5,388 nt of DNA from an uncultured Succinivibrio sp. GTDB lineage: Bacteria > Pseudomonadota > Gammaproteobacteria > Enterobacterales > Succinivibrionaceae. Shown piece after piece: positions 1 through 5,388 of this stretch. The notes under the pieces are model-generated. The model was not told where the DNA came from. It was given only the letters and a program-made list of their open reading frames with translations, and did no database searches. Within the stretch, counting starts at the first letter, position 1. The number at the start of each line of letters is the position of its first letter. The translations under genes were made by a program, and so were the position numbers. The stretch lies in the NCBI GenBank assembly GCA_902772715.1, contig CACYBT010000003.1, forward strand, positions 1 to 5,388, written 5' to 3'.

Positions 1-83
1 GCTATATAAAAATCATCTCTCTAATTTTGAACTAAGTTAGATGCTTTAAATTTTGTTCTCATAAGATTATGCGCCGATTTTTT

Positions 84-111
84 TTGTGTTTAACAATAAG
101 TGTATTATAAT
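84..111 (+). promoter_or_regulatory. Candidate sigma-70 promoter for lpxC
   Basis: A perfect TATAAT -10 box lies at 106-111. The best -35 partner is TTGTGT at 84-89 with a 16-base spacer, matching only the TTG half of the consensus. Transcription would begin near 118, giving a leader of about 20 bases that includes the lpxC ribosome binding site. The surrounding sequence (1-137) is very AT-rich, so a chance TATAAT is possible. The position just upstream of the first gene of a tight three-gene run supports the call. No operator is recognisable. Confidence 0.5.
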
Positions 112-137
112 AAAGACAAGTATTATGAGGTGATGGC

Positions 138-1073
138 ATGATAAAGCAACGTACAATTCTAAAGCCTTTTTCCATGACTGGTATTGGTTTGCATTCTGGT
201 GCTAAGGTTTCTGTTGCTTTTAGACCGGCGCCTGAAAATACTGGTATTGTTTATACTAGAACTGATCTAAATCCTCATGTTGTCATGAAATGCAGCCCCG
301 ATAATGTTCGTGATACGCAATTGTGTACGGCGCTGGTTAATGACAACGGCGTTCGTATATCTACTGTAGAACACCTAACTGCCGCTTTAAGCGCCTTAGG
401 CATTGACAATCTTTTTGTGGATGTTGATGCTCCTGAGGTGCCGGTAATGGACGGTTCTGCCCAGCCATTTATCTATATCTTTGCAAGCATTGGCATACAG
501 GAACTTAATGCCCCAAAGCTCTTTATTCGTGTAAAACGTAAGGTTCGTGTGGAGAATGAAGGTAAATGGGCAGAGCTTTTCCCATCGAAGAGTGGTTTTC
601 ATTTGGATTTACAGATTGATTTTAATCATCCTGCCATGGACCGAGATAAACAGCATTTTTCGATGAACTTTACCGGTGAGGCTTTTGCAAGCGAGCTCTC
701 AAGGGCTCGTACCTTCTGTTTTATGCGTGATGTTGAATATATGCATTCACATAATCTAGCCTTAGGCGGTTCTTTGGATAATGCAGTTGTTCTTGATGAA
801 AACAAGGTTGTAAACCCTGATGGACTAAGATATGAGAATGAGTTTGTCAAGCACAAGCTCCTAGATGCCGTAGGTGATCTGTACATGTCAGGTTACAGTA
901 TTTTAGGTAATTTTAAGGCCTACAAGACTGGTCATGATCTGAACAACAGACTGTTACGTGCGTTGCTTAGTGACACTTCCAATTATGAATTGATCTCCTT
1001 TGCTGATAAACAGGATACTGACGCAGAGGCTATTGATTTTCTTGACAGTAAAAAGAGTCTTACGGCTTTTTAG
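138..1073 (+). CDS. lpxC: UDP-3-O-acyl-N-acetylglucosamine deacetylase (LpxC)
   Basis: LpxC is the zinc-dependent cytoplasmic deacetylase that removes the N-acetyl group from UDP-3-O-acyl-GlcNAc, the first committed step of lipid A synthesis. The 311-residue product matches E. coli LpxC (305 residues) along nearly its whole length, beginning with the same MIKQRT. Visible key residues are the STVEH block with E78 (general base) and H79 (zinc), the RARTF segment (T192, F193), the KHKLLDAVGD block with H239 and D243 (zinc) and D247, and H266 in YKTGH. These sit one residue beyond E. coli numbering in the second half. The ATG at 138 is preceded by GAGGTG at 127-132 with five bases between. ampD follows after 30 bases, so co-transcription is likely. 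The last 25 or so residues diverge: an acidic stretch and a SLTAF end replace the E. coli LA...AVLA tail that FtsH recognises. Product identity is essentially certain. Confidence 0.98.
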   Translation: MIKQRTILKPFSMTGIGLHSGAKVSVAFRPAPENTGIVYTRTDLNPHVVMKCSPDNVRDTQLCTALVNDNGVRISTVEHLTAALSALGIDNLFVDVDAPEVPVMDGSAQPFIYIFASIGIQELNAPKLFIRVKRKVRVENEGKWAELFPSKSGFHLDLQIDFNHPAMDRDKQHFSMNFTGEAFASELSRARTFCFMRDVEYMHSHNLALGGSLDNAVVLDENKVVNPDGLRYENEFVKHKLLDAVGDLYMSGYSILGNFKAYKTGHDLNNRLLRALLSDTSNYELISFADKQDTDAEAIDFLDSKKSLTAF

Positions 1074-1092
1074 AACTGGACTAAACTGACAC

Positions 1093-1106
1093 AGGATTAT
1101 ATAGTG
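1093..1106 (+). promoter_or_regulatory. Ribosome binding site and GTG start of ampD
   Basis: AGGA at 1093-1096 lies seven bases before the GTG at 1104-1106. This decides the start: the next in-frame ATG encodes residue 35, has no comparable upstream signal, and would remove the conserved GWL block of AmpD proteins (residues 7-9 here). Confidence 0.75.
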
Positions 1107-1655
1107 CTGAAAATTGTATCAGGCTGGCTGTATAATGATGAATGTACTGCTCCCTTTGTAAGACAGGTGCCTGTCAGGAATTTCGGTGCAAGACCTTCTG
1201 GTACCATGATTTCTCTTGTGGTAATTCATTGTATTGCTCTACCACCTCGCCATTACGGCGGATATAACGTTGATGCACTTTTTTCTAATACTCTAGATCC
1301 GAACGCACATCCATATTTTAAAGATATTGCCCACGGTGAATTTTCAAGCCACCTTTTTTTAAGCCGCAAGGGAGTGATAACTCAGTATGTTTCCTTTATC
1401 GACAGAGCCTGGCATGCGGGACGTTCATCTTATATGGGGCGCGCAGAATGCAATGATTATTCCATTGGCATTGAGCTTGAGGGCAGTGATGATACTCCCT
1501 ATACAGAAGAACAGTACCAATCACTTGAACAGGTTTTGCAGTTGCTGAAAAAATGTTATCCGGCTATTGAAAACAATATTGCCGGACACAATGAAGTCGC
1601 TCCGCATAGAAAAACTGATCCAGGCAGTTGTTTTATTTGGAGCAGAATCCGTTAA
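1104..1655 (+). CDS. ampD: 1,6-anhydro-N-acetylmuramyl-L-alanine amidase (AmpD)
   Basis: AmpD is a cytoplasmic zinc amidase of the Amidase_2/PGRP fold. It cleaves the bond between anhydro-N-acetylmuramic acid and the stem peptide during peptidoglycan recycling. In species with AmpR-AmpC it thereby lowers the inducer of beta-lactamase. The product has 183 residues and no signal peptide, as expected. Zinc ligands are H42 (in VVIHCIALPP), H162 (in AGHNEVAPHRKTDPG) and D172; E124 in SIGIELEG is the catalytic glutamate and K170 the conserved lysine. All are shifted by eight from E. coli H34, H154, D164, E116 and K162. The N-terminus is eight residues longer than in E. coli, and the C-terminus stops right after the conserved W-x-R segment, so total length is unchanged. 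The start is GTG. ampE, its usual E. coli partner, is absent; acnB follows 19 bases later. Whether AmpD controls a beta-lactamase here cannot be seen. Confidence 0.96.
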   Translation: MLKIVSGWLYNDECTAPFVRQVPVRNFGARPSGTMISLVVIHCIALPPRHYGGYNVDALFSNTLDPNAHPYFKDIAHGEFSSHLFLSRKGVITQYVSFIDRAWHAGRSSYMGRAECNDYSIGIELEGSDDTPYTEEQYQSLEQVLQLLKKCYPAIENNIAGHNEVAPHRKTDPGSCFIWSRIR

Positions 1656-1664
1656 CTTTTCTAA

Positions 1665-1677
1665 AGAGAAGTATATG
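1665..1677 (+). promoter_or_regulatory. Ribosome binding site and start of acnB
   Basis: The purine run AAGAGAAG ends at 1671, just before the ATG at 1675-1677. The frame stays open upstream to an ATG at 1567, but that start would lie inside ampD and add 36 residues with no aconitase similarity. The product from 1675 aligns with the E. coli AcnB N-terminus, supporting the downstream start. Confidence 0.8.
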
Positions 1678-4227
1678 TCAAATTATCTTACATCCTATTA
1701 CCAGATGGTAGCAGACCGAGCCAAACTTGGTGTAGAACCTCTGGCTCTTAATCCTGAATCTACTAAAGAACTTTGTGCATTATTGGAAAATCCGCCTAAG
1801 GACAGTGACGCAGAACTTCTGCATCTAATCAGTGAACGCGTCAATCCTGGTGTAGATGAATCCTCCGCTATTAAAGCATCCTTTCTTTATGACATTGCTT
1901 TAGGAAAAAAGGCAAGTCCGGTTGTTTCCAGGGATATGGCTGTCAAACTTTTGGGAAAGATGAAAGGTGGCTACAATGTGGCACCTCTGATTGCGCTTTT
2001 AGAAGTTGAGGAGCTGGCACCTTTGGCTGTGGATGCCCTGTCACATACTCTTTTAATCTATGATGCTTTTAAGGATGTTGTTGCTTTAGACCAAAAAGGT
2101 AACGAGTATGCAAGAAAACTCCTAATGGCCTGGGCTGACGCCACCTGGTTCAAGGAACAGCCTACATTCAATGAGGTGGAGACCTTTACCGTGTTCAAGG
2201 TAAAAGGTGAAACCAATACCGATGATTTTTCTCCAGCCCCTGATGCCTGGTCTCGCCCTGATATTCCACTGCATGCTCTTGCCATGTATAAAATTTCCCG
2301 CGAAGACCTGAAAGCGGATGAAGAAGGTGTCCGTGGACCTGTAAGCAAAATTGCCTCTCTCAAATCCAGGGGCTATCCTCTTATGTTTGTCGGAGATGTG
2401 GTGGGGACTGGCTCTTCGAGAAAAAGCGCCGCCAATTCTCTTATCTGGCATATCGGTCATGATCTTGAAGGGGTTCCTAACAAACGCGGTGGCGGTGTGG
2501 TCGTTGGCGGAAAAATCGCTCCTATCTTTTTTAATACCCTAGAAGATTCTGGCGCTTTGCCGCTAGAAGCAGATGTAAGTTCCTTACAGGATGGCAGTAC
2601 CGTTGATCTTAGAGTCTATGAGCGTAAGATTGTCGACCATGAGACACAGTCGGTGCTTGCAACCTTTGAGTTCAAAAACACCACTCTTTTAGACGAGGTC
2701 CGTGCTGGAGGCCGTATTCCTCTCATCATTGGAAAGGATCTTACCGAACGGTCAAGATGCTATCTTGGCATGGGTGAATCGCCTGATTTTGTAAAGGCTC
2801 CACATGTTAATCTTAACTGTGGCTATACTAGAGCTCAGAAGATTGTTGGTAAAGCCTGCGGTCTTACTGGTGTTTATCCTGGTCAGTACTGTGAGCCTAA
2901 GATTGCGACTGTGGGATCACAGGATACGACGGGACCTATGACCAAAGATGAGTTGGTTGACCTAGCCTGTCTTAAGTTCTCTGCTCCGCTTGTTATGCAG
3001 TCTTTCTGTCATACGGCAGCCTATCCTAAAAGTGTCGATGTCAAAACACATAAAACTTTACCGGGCTTTATTGTTTCACGCGGTGGCGTGGCTTTAAAAC
3101 CTGGGGATGGTGTGATCCATTCCTGGCTCAATAGAATGTGTCTGCCTGATACGGTAGGTACAGGTGGTGATTCTCATACTAGGATGCCTTTGGGAATTTC
3201 ATTTGCTGCAGGATCTGGACTCGTGGCTTTTGCCGCTGCTACCGGCATGATGCCATTAGATATGCCGGAGTCTGTACTGGTTCGTTTTGTCGGAAAAAGG
3301 AGACCTGGAATTACATTGCGTGATCTTGTACATGCTATTCCTTATTTTGCCATCAAAAAAGGTCTGCTTACGGTTGAGAAACAGGGAAAAAGGAATATTT
3401 TTTCAGGTAAAATCATTGAAATTGAAGGACTTGAAGATTTAAGTGTGGAGCATGCTTTTGAGTTGTCTGATGCCTCTGCTGAACGTTCTGCAGCCGCATG
3501 TGCCATTCGTCTTTCTGAAAATTCAGTTAAAACCTATCTTCAGTCGAATATCGCACTATTAAAGACTCTTGCAAGTGAAGGGTATGAGTCAAAACAGGCT
3601 CTGTTGTCTAGGGCTTCGGCTATGGAGGAGTGGCTTTCTCACCCGAAGAGTATTGAGGCTGATGCCAACTGCTCCTATGCTGAGGTTTTAGAAATCAATG
3701 TTGAGGAGATTACTGAGCCGATTTTATGTGCACCAAATGATCCAGATGATGTAAAACTCTTGAGTGAGGTTGCCTCTACACATATTGACGAGGTTTTTGT
3801 CGGTTCATGCATGACCAATATCGGTCACTATCGCGCCTGTGCACAGATCCTTTCTTCTTTAAAGGGCGAGGCAAAGTGCAGATTATGGATGACTCCGCCT
3901 ACACGTCTTGACCGCCAGCAGCTCTCCGATGAGGGACTTCTCTCTATTTTGGGAAAGGCCGGTGCTAGAATCGAGATTCCAGGCTGTTCTCTATGTATGG
4001 GCAATCAGGCCAGAGTACGTGACGGGGCTACGGTTATTTCCACATCTACACGTAATTTTCCAAATCGTTTAGGCAATGATGCCAAGGTATATCTTGGCAG
4101 TGCTGAACTGGCGGCAGTTACAGCCAAACTTGGAAGACTGCCTACGGTTGAAGAATATTATGACCATACATCGTGTCTTATCGGGAAAGAACAGGAGATT
4201 TACTCACTTCTTGATTTTGCTGAATAA
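1675..4227 (+). CDS. acnB: Aconitate hydratase B (bifunctional aconitase / 2-methylisocitrate dehydratase)
   Basis: AcnB interconverts citrate and isocitrate through cis-aconitate in the cytoplasm using a [4Fe-4S] cluster. Enzymes of this type also act on 2-methylcitrate-pathway intermediates, and the E. coli apo-protein binds mRNA when iron is scarce. The product has 850 residues. An N-terminal HEAT-like domain (about 1-160) precedes the swivel domain 4 (about 165-385), then catalytic domains 1-3, an order specific to the B type. Cluster cysteines are C712 (SCMTN), C771 and C774 (GCSLCMGNQ). Substrate residues are visible as R194, SSR 247-249, QDT 416-418, S500, R793 and R798, each two or three positions beyond E. 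coli numbering. The C-terminus ends about 15 residues earlier than E. coli AcnB (865), after the catalytic core. The ampD stop is only 19 bases upstream, suggesting co-transcription with lpxC-ampD; mdh lies 235 bases downstream. An intact enzyme is expected. Confidence 0.98.
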   Translation: MSNYLTSYYQMVADRAKLGVEPLALNPESTKELCALLENPPKDSDAELLHLISERVNPGVDESSAIKASFLYDIALGKKASPVVSRDMAVKLLGKMKGGYNVAPLIALLEVEELAPLAVDALSHTLLIYDAFKDVVALDQKGNEYARKLLMAWADATWFKEQPTFNEVETFTVFKVKGETNTDDFSPAPDAWSRPDIPLHALAMYKISREDLKADEEGVRGPVSKIASLKSRGYPLMFVGDVVGTGSSRKSAANSLIWHIGHDLEGVPNKRGGGVVVGGKIAPIFFNTLEDSGALPLEADVSSLQDGSTVDLRVYERKIVDHETQSVLATFEFKNTTLLDEVRAGGRIPLIIGKDLTERSRCYLGMGESPDFVKAPHVNLNCGYTRAQKIVGKACGLTGVYPGQYCEPKIATVGSQDTTGPMTKDELVDLACLKFSAPLVMQSFCHTAAYPKSVDVKTHKTLPGFIVSRGGVALKPGDGVIHSWLNRMCLPDTVGTGGDSHTRMPLGISFAAGSGLVAFAAATGMMPLDMPESVLVRFVGKRRPGITLRDLVHAIPYFAIKKGLLTVEKQGKRNIFSGKIIEIEGLEDLSVEHAFELSDASAERSAAACAIRLSENSVKTYLQSNIALLKTLASEGYESKQALLSRASAMEEWLSHPKSIEADANCSYAEVLEINVEEITEPILCAPNDPDDVKLLSEVASTHIDEVFVGSCMTNIGHYRACAQILSSLKGEAKCRLWMTPPTRLDRQQLSDEGLLSILGKAGARIEIPGCSLCMGNQARVRDGATVISTSTRNFPNRLGNDAKVYLGSAELAAVTAKLGRLPTVEEYYDHTSCLIGKEQEIYSLLDFAE

Positions 4228-4262
4228 ATGCAAAGCCTCATAAAAGAGCTTTTATCCCACTG

Positions 4263-4304
4263 AAGAGAGCTATGCAGTTAGCCTCTGCAGTAGGATGCTC
4301 TCTT
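4263..4304 (+). repeat. Two-tier stem-loop downstream of acnB
   Basis: AAGAGAGC at 4263-4270 is the exact reverse complement of GCTCTCTT at 4297-4304, an 8-bp outer stem. Inside it, TGCAG at 4273-4277 pairs with CTGCA at 4285-4289 around a seven-base loop, separated from the outer stem by an unequal internal loop of two and seven bases. No T-run follows on either strand, so it is not a standard intrinsic terminator. It could stabilise the acnB 3' end or be a folded RNA element. The pairing is read directly from sequence; the role is unknown. Confidence 0.5.
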
Positions 4305-4331
4305 AAGAAAGAGGAGGAGATTAAGCCCAAG

Positions 4332-4351
4332 ATCTGTCAATTATCACAGAT
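4332..4351. repeat. Short inverted repeat ATCTGT-N8-ACAGAT
   Basis: A perfect 6-bp inverted repeat with an eight-base centre lies about 48 bases upstream of the mdh -10 box. Its placement and dyad symmetry would suit a protein-binding site, but it matches neither the CRP nor the FNR consensus in spacing and sequence. A short RNA hairpin in the acnB 3' region is the alternative. Confidence 0.3.
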
Positions 4352-4373
4352 TAATATTTGTTGAGCTCTTTAA

Positions 4374-4404
4374 TTACACATAGACTCTTTGATTTTGCTA
4401 TAAT
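4374..4404 (+). promoter_or_regulatory. Candidate extended -10 promoter for mdh
   Basis: TGCTATAAT at 4396-4404 is a perfect extended -10 element (TGn followed by TATAAT). The -35 region is weak: TTACAC at 4374-4379 with a 19-base spacer is the best fit, which is common for extended -10 promoters. Transcription would begin near 4411, leaving a leader of about 52 bases. TTTAATTA at 4369-4376 overlaps the -35 region and is one base from the GTTAATTA core of the ArcA box. E. coli mdh is known to be ArcA-repressed, but this match alone is weak. The promoter lets mdh be expressed separately from the genes upstream. Confidence 0.6.
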
Positions 4405-4414
4405 TGTTCAATCG

Positions 4415-4439
4415 TTTAACCCTTGTGTTAAATTTTTTT
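4415..4439 (+). promoter_or_regulatory. Leader hairpin followed by T7 ahead of mdh
   Basis: TTTAAC at 4415-4420 and GTTAAA at 4427-4432 form a perfect 6-bp inverted repeat around a six-base loop, immediately followed by seven T's (4433-4439). It lies at the very start of the presumed mdh transcript. The arrangement resembles a small intrinsic terminator or attenuator, but the stem has only one G-C pair and would be weak. The same dyad could instead be a DNA operator just downstream of the start site. Confidence 0.35.
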
Positions 4440-4462
4440 GAAATATTATTTAGGAGTAACAC

Positions 4463-5388
4463 ATGAAAGTTGCAGTTTTAGGCGCAGCAGGCGGTATTGG
4501 TCAACCATTATCAATGATTTTAAAGAACAATTTGCCATCAGGTTCTCAGTTGAGCCTTTATGACGTAGCACCATTCACTCCAGGTGTTGCCACCGATTTA
4601 AGTCATATCCCAACCGATGTTGAGGTTGACGGCTATACTGGTGATGATCTGGTAAAGGCTCTAACCGGTGCAGATGTGGTTGTTATTCCTGCTGGTGTTG
4701 CACGTAAACCTGGCATGACACGTGATGATCTTTTCAAGATCAATGCCGGTATTATTGCCAATCTGGTTCGTAATTGTGCACGTACCTGCCCTAAAGCATG
4801 TCTCTGCATTATTACTAATCCAGTTAACTCCACAGTGCCTCTGGCTGCTGAGGTTTTAAAGGCTGAGGGTGTTTATGACAAACATCGTCTCTTTGGTGTT
4901 TCTGCATTGGATGTACTCCGTTCTGAAACTTTCCTTGCCAAAGAGTTAGGTATTTCTAATCAGAGAATTTTGGTTCCAGTTATTGGCGGCCATTCAGGTA
5001 CTACCATCATTCCTCTATTGTCCAAGGTAATTGGTTACGAGCAGATTTCCGAAACCCGTATTGCTGAGTTAACAACCCGTATTCAGAATGCTGGTACTGA
5101 AGTTGTCGAGGCTAAGGCCGGTGCAGGTTCTGCCACTCTTTCAATGGCTACAGCCGGTGCCCGTTTTGCCTTAAAAGTTGTCAAGGGTCTGATGGGAGAA
5201 GTTGGTGTCAATGAGTACTCCTATGTTGAAGGTGGCTCAAAGATTGCTCCTTTCTTTGCTCAATGCGTGCGTTTTGGCAAAAACGGCTGGGATAAAGTTT
5301 TAGATTATGGTAAAGTTTCTGCCTTTGAACAGCAGTTAATTGATGCCGTGGGTGCTCAGTTAGAGACCAATATTAAAAAGGGTGTTGA
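4463..5388 (+). CDS. mdh: NAD-dependent malate dehydrogenase (Mdh), 3' end cut by window edge
   Basis: Mdh interconverts malate and oxaloacetate with NAD(H) in the cytoplasm, serving the TCA cycle or, in fermenters, the reductive route to succinate. The frame is open from the ATG at 4463 to the window edge, giving 308 full codons plus two bases. E. coli Mdh has 312 residues, so only a few codons should be missing. The N-terminal Rossmann motif GAAGGIG spans residues 7-13 and D34 is the NAD-selecting acid. R81, R87 and R153 bind the dicarboxylate, N119 lies in the ITNPVN block, and D150 with H177 (GGHSG) is the catalytic pair. All fall at exact E. coli positions, and the R81-R-x loop indicates malate rather than lactate specificity. 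AGGAG at 4452-4456 lies six bases before the start. The gap to acnB and its own promoter suggest independent control. The absence of a stop in the window reflects truncation, not a broken gene. Confidence 0.98.
   Translation, partial: MKVAVLGAAGGIGQPLSMILKNNLPSGSQLSLYDVAPFTPGVATDLSHIPTDVEVDGYTGDDLVKALTGADVVVIPAGVARKPGMTRDDLFKINAGIIANLVRNCARTCPKACLCIITNPVNSTVPLAAEVLKAEGVYDKHRLFGVSALDVLRSETFLAKELGISNQRILVPVIGGHSGTTIIPLLSKVIGYEQISETRIAELTTRIQNAGTEVVEAKAGAGSATLSMATAGARFALKVVKGLMGEVGVNEYSYVEGGSKIAPFFAQCVRFGKNGWDKVLDYGKVSAFEQQLIDAVGAQLETNIKKGV

Noticed and set aside
1..40. Tail of an upstream gene such as ftsZ at the left edge
   Set aside because: All three forward frames meet stops by position 40 and the few encoded residues match no family end that I recognise.
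71..85. GCGCCGA followed by eight T's upstream of lpxC, as a terminator for a preceding gene
   Set aside because: No complementary GC-rich arm lies before the T-run, only a tiny CATAA-GA-TTATG repeat with an impossible two-base loop.
396..886. Open frames on the minus strand within lpxC
   Set aside because: They lie opposite a highly conserved gene, encode no recognisable protein and lack supporting signals.
1567..1674. An upstream ATG at 1567 extending the acnB frame by 36 residues
   Set aside because: The extension lies within ampD in another frame, has no aconitase similarity, and the ATG at 1675 has its own purine-rich ribosome binding site.
2058..2542. Open frames on both strands within acnB
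   Set aside because: They are shadows of the conserved aconitase frame with low-complexity, unrecognisable products.
4232..4255. Possible weak terminator after acnB (AAAG-C-CTC stem with a TTTT segment)
   Set aside because: The stem contains a bulge and uses most of the T's as pairing bases, leaving no real U-tract.
4228..4263. An 11-codon frame starting directly after the acnB stop
   Set aside because: Far too short, with no ribosome binding site or similarity.
4335..4348. CRP or FNR site at TGTCA-ATTA-TCACA
   Set aside because: The centre is two bases short for CRP, and the half-sites do not fit FNR TTGAT/ATCAA.
4272..4364. A 30-codon frame (MQLASAV... to TGA) after a purine-rich stretch in the acnB-mdh gap
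   Set aside because: The purine stretch is only two bases from the ATG and sits inside the hairpin arm; the peptide has no recognisable features.
4633..4833. Minus-strand open frame within mdh
   Set aside because: It is antisense to the conserved catalytic core of Mdh, and its product resembles no known family.

Overview
The window comes from an AT-rich Gram-negative bacterium. All four genes have close gammaproteobacterial (Escherichia coli-type) counterparts: LpxC for lipid A synthesis, AmpD for cytoplasmic peptidoglycan recycling, aconitase B and NAD-dependent malate dehydrogenase. Low GC combined with E. coli-like protein architecture would suit an AT-rich gammaproteobacterial lineage such as the Succinivibrionaceae. 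That placement is inference and was not tested by any search.

Layout, all on the + strand. Positions 1-137 are AT-rich non-coding sequence with a promoter-like TATAAT before lpxC. lpxC (138-1073), ampD (1104-1655, GTG start) and acnB (1675-4227) follow with gaps of only 30 and 19 bases, each start having its own ribosome binding site, so they look like one transcription unit. A 235-base gap (4228-4462) follows. It holds several inverted repeats, an extended -10 promoter and a small hairpin followed by seven T's in the presumed mdh leader. mdh starts at 4463 and runs off the right edge, missing only its last few codons.

Functionally the window joins an envelope pair (lpxC commits UDP-acylated GlcNAc to lipid A; ampD recycles anhydromuropeptides) to a central-carbon pair (acnB interconverts citrate and isocitrate; mdh interconverts malate and oxaloacetate). 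In E. coli these genes lie at separate places: lpxC after ftsZ, ampD with ampE, acnB downstream of lpd, and mdh next to argR. The combination here is therefore a rearranged neighbourhood rather than the textbook one. All catalytic and ligand residues I checked are present, so all four products look functional.

I see no mobile element, CRISPR array, RNA gene or clearly new system. The parts most worth a second look are the structured acnB-mdh intergenic region and the LpxC C-terminal tail, which differs from the E. coli degradation signal.
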